From Thecamonas trahens ATCC 50062 (taxonomy: Eukaryota > Apusozoa > Apusomonadida > Apusomonadidae), in the NCBI RefSeq assembly GCF_000142905.1, contig NW_013657654.1, forward strand, positions 1 through 64,000: 64,000 nt of DNA, given 5' to 3'. Positions 61,001 to 64,000 of the stretch are shown piece after piece (position 1 is the stretch's first letter; the number at the start of each line of letters is the position of its first letter). Position numbers and translations under genes: made by a program. The notes beneath the pieces are model-generated. The model did no database searches. It was not told the origin of the DNA and saw only the letters and a list, made by a program, of their open reading frames with translations.

Positions 61001-64000
61001 GCCGACGTCTCCGAGGCCGGACTTCCGCGCCGCAAGGCGCTCGCTGCCCTCGAGACCTTTGGCACCAACCTAGACGACTACCTCCACCTCGTGGTCCCGG
61101 CCGTCGTCCGCATGACCGAGCAAGTCGAGGCGCCGCTTGTTGTCCGCGTCCAGGCCCTGCAAGCGCTTGGTCGCCTCTGCCGCAAGCTCAACTTTTCCGA
61201 GTACGCCTCGCGCATCATTCTTCCTCTCGCGCGCATCCTCGCCTCGGGCTCGCCAGACCTCGTCCGCGAAGTCATGGAGACCCTCTGTGCGCTTGTTGTC
61301 CACCTCGGCTCCGACTTTGCCGTTTTCATTCCCATGATCAACAAGGCGCTCCACGCCCAGGGCCTCGCCCATCCGCGCTACGAGGCGCTCGTCTCCAAGC
61401 TCCTTAAGGGCGACCTCCGCGCCGAGCAGGACGACGACGAGGTCGAAGCCGACGAGGTCGAAGCAGGATCGGACGATGCCATTGCCCGCCTCCCGGTCAA
61501 CGAGCAGGTCCTGCAAAAGGCTTGGGAGGCATCGCAGCGGACAACCAAGGAGGACTGGCTCGAGTGGATCCGCAAGTTTTCGGTCCAGCTCCTCAAGTCG
61601 TCGAGCTCGCCCTCGCTCCGCGCCTGCTGGGCTCTTGCACAAGTCTACCCGCCGCTCGCCAAGCACCTCTTCAATGCCGCCTTCCTCTCGTGCTGGACCG
61701 AGCTGTTCGACCAGTACCGCACCGCCCTTACCCGCTCGCTCCAGACCGCGCTCTGCTCCGACACCATTCCCGCAGAGATCCTACAGCAGCTGCTCAACCT
61801 GGCTGAGTTTATGGAGCACAACGACCAGGCGCTCTCCATTCCTATCGAGACACTTGGCCGGCTCGCTGAAAAGTGCCGCGCTTACGCCAAAGCTCTTCAC
61901 TACAAAGAAATCGAGTTCCAGCACGCGCCCGAGGAGACCATCGAAGCGCTCATTTCTATCAACAATCAGCTCGGCCAGCCCGAGGCCGCCGAGGGCATCC
62001 TCCTCTACGCCCGCATCAACCACGGCGTCGTCCTCAAGTCGTCTTGGTACGAGAAGCTCCACCGCTGGGAGGATGCGCTTGCGGCCTACGACGAGGCCGA
62101 GGCCGACGTTTCTGACATTTCGCCCGACATGTCTGTCCAGGTTGCCAGCGCCACCCTCGACCCGCACCTCGGCCGCATGCGCTGCCTCTCGGCGCTCGGC
62201 GAGTGGGAGTCGCTGGCCGCCCTCGCCTCGTCGGCCTGGGACCGCTTGCCGCCGACGCTCCACGGCGACGTCGCGCCCATGGCCGCCGCCGCCGCGTGGA
62301 ACCTCTCGGACTGGTCCGAAATGGCCACCTACGTCGACGCCATGGACGCCGCCACCGTCCCGGGTGCCTTTTACCGCGCCGTCCTCGCGCTACACTCGGA
62401 CGCGTACGCCGAGGCACAGAGCTACGTCGACAAGGCCCGCGAGCTGCTCGACACCGAGCTCACCGCGCTCGTCTCCGAGTCGTACGACCGGGCGTACCCG
62501 GTGATGGTGCAGGTCATGCAGCTCGCAGAGATGGAAGAGGTTATTGCCTACAAGCTCGCCGACGACGAGCAGCAGCGGCTCATCCGCAAGATGTGGGCCG
62601 CCCGCCTCGACGGCTGCCAGCGCTCGATCGACATCTGGCAGCGGGTCCTCGCTGTCCGCTCTATTGTGCTCCAGCCCAACGATGACATGGCGACCTGGCT
62701 TAACTTTGCCGAGCTCTGCCGCGAGTCGGGCCGCATGCGCCTCTCGTACAAGTCGATCACTGCACTCCTCGACGAGACACCGCCGATGCTGGGCACTGCG
62801 CTTGGTGCGGTGGCGTCTGACCCTGTCGCGCCACGCCCTCTCCCGGATGTCCTCGCATCCGCGCCGCCGCCGGTCGTATTTGCCTACATCAAGCATGTGT
62901 GGGAGCAGAAGCCCGAGGGCGCCGCGGTATCGCTGTACGAGCTCTCGCCGTTTGCCTCGGCCGCCTTTGCCTCGTCGTTTGCATCCGGCACCGTTGCCGG
63001 CGACACCGCCGCCGGTTCGGGTGCACTCACGGTCGCCCCGCACAAGATCCTCGCCCTCCGCTACCTGCAGGACATGCTGGCGTCAGGCATGGCCGAGTGC
63101 GAGCCGCGGCTCATGGCGCGCGCCTCGGTCAAGCTCGGCGAGTGGCTCCTGGCGACCCACACCGGGCCGACATCGGACGGCTCGCTCGAGGCCATTCTCG
63201 CCGCCTTTGAGGCCGGGACCGAGCACGACCCGTCATGGTACGACGGGTGGCACTCGTGGGCGCGGATCAACCTCGCGGCGGTCCAGCACCTTGCGGTGGA
63301 CGACGCCAGCCCGCGCGACGAAGACGCGCTTGACCCGTACCTCGTGGCCTCGCTCCGTGGCTTTTTCCAGTCGCTCGCGCTCGGCTCGGCCGGCTCGATG
63401 CTCCAGGACGCGCTCCGGGTTCTCACTCTTTGGTTCAAGTACGGTCACCGGTCGTCGGTCGAGTCTGCGCTCTTTGAGGGCTTTGGCCTTGTCTCGGTCG
63501 ACACGTGGCTGTGTGTCATTCCGCAGCTCATTGCGCGGATCCATGCGTCGAACGAGCGGGTCCGCAAGACCGTCATCGAGCTCCTCACTCAGGTGGGCAA
63601 GGCGCATCCGCAGGCTCTTGTCTACCCGCTCACGGTGGCGTCCAAGTCACAGTCTGCGGCGCGGCGCAAGTCTGCGCTCCTCATTGTCAACTCGATCAAG
63701 AACCACTCCCCGAACCTGATTGAGCAGGCCGAGATGGTTGCCGACGAACTCATCCGCGTCGCCATCCTGTGGTACGAGATGTGGCACGAGGCGCTGGAGG
63801 AGGCCTCACGACTGTTCTTTGGCGACGGTGACGTCGACGGCATGTTTGCCGCCCTCGACGAGCTCCACCAGTCGCTCGACGCCGGCGCGACGACGCTTCG
63901 CGAGGTCTCGTTCCAGCAGGCGTACGGCCGCGACTTGCGCGAGGCGGCCAAGTGGTGCGAGCGATACAAGGCGTCGCGAAAGGCCAACGATCTCAACCAG
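57701..64000 (+). CDS. TOR: Target of rapamycin (TOR) kinase, partial at the window edge
   Basis: TOR is the PIKK-family kinase that couples nutrients to growth. The first exon is 57701-57756 (MSSSMLDSLHGIAQLLRT), then a 288-nt intron (57757-58044) containing a (TG)n tract. The second exon is open from 58045 to base 64000, about 2,004 residues so far. HEAT repeats start with GGVLAIAVLVDVDTHDNATK, ARFANYLKNVLP and VMEMAAKTLGRLAQ. Later landmarks are VVGIADPDPSIREAVLASLD, GYVVAPYVRFPALL, LDDYLHLVVPAVVRM, FAT-domain SPSLRACWALAQVYPPLAK and YAKALHYKEIEFQ. The FRB domain follows (ELIRVAILWYEMWHEALEEA). The window ends in the FRB domain, before the kinase domain. This long exon has no frame break, unlike many neighbours. 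Confidence 0.95.

Noticed and set aside
58167-62504. Several long Ser/Arg/Pro-rich frames within the TOR region
   Set aside because: They are out-of-frame readings of the GC-rich TOR exon, which itself is continuous in a single frame to the window end.

Overview
This window is nuclear DNA from a eukaryote. It holds GC-rich, tightly packed, mostly single-copy genes on both strands with few short GT-AG introns (62, 65, 80, 137, 178, 288 and 303 nt among those I could place). Most intergenic gaps are under 700 bp, and there are many microsatellites and poly-G/poly-C tracts. The gene set includes Ku70, COQ2, ORC4, LSm7, WDR92/DNAAF10, MLH3, TPP1, a GOSR2-type SNARE and TOR, with an OGFr-domain and an Asx/DEUBAD-like protein. 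That mix fits a free-living flagellated protist near the opisthokont/amoebozoan split. An apusomonad such as Thecamonas would fit, but this is inference from gene content and codon bias.

Layout. 1-3.8 kb: C-rich DNA with a 0.5 kb direct duplication and an Ala/Pro-rich hypothetical gene. 3.8-9.4 kb: an accessory-looking island with two convergent genes. One is a Crinkler-like nuclease/kinase protein with a 21-bp-repeat coiled coil. The other is a very unusual fusion of a zinc-ribbon-like segment, a TIR domain, a P-loop stub and a Ulp1/C48 protease fold whose catalytic Cys is Ser. 10.1-15.6 kb: Ku70, COQ2 and a fused RluA-like pseudouridine synthase/HemK methyltransferase. 15.7-23 kb: Asx-like DEUBAD protein, a Ser-rich hypothetical and an organellar helical-repeat protein. 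23.0-25.8 kb: a hAT transposon flanked by 63-bp direct repeats, with an apparently lost right end. 26-34.6 kb: an unidentified protein, a Frag1/DRAM-like membrane protein, a sushi/Cys-rich multi-pass receptor and a prominin-like five-TM protein. 34.6-47.2 kb: ORC4, LSm7, WDR92, OGFr-like, RING E3, a giant coiled-coil protein and a BRI3-like protein. 47.5-57.3 kb: a 94-bp tandem repeat, a double USP protein, MLH3, a 103-N assembly gap, a GNAT-like protein, TPP1, GOSR2 and a bHLH-like protein. 57.7 kb to the end: TOR, cut by the window edge inside its FRB domain.

The housekeeping genes cover DNA replication and repair (Ku70, MLH3, ORC4), ubiquinone synthesis, RNA decay/splicing, cilium assembly, lysosomal proteolysis, secretory traffic and growth control. 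They are not an operon and share no single pathway.

A repeated feature is that at least twelve genes show one conserved reading frame switching abruptly to another, each time as if one base were missing. The repaired lengths all become multiples of three. I treat these as likely consensus errors and flag them one by one. The strongest candidate for undescribed biology is the TIR/P-loop/Ulp1 fusion next to the Crinkler-like gene.
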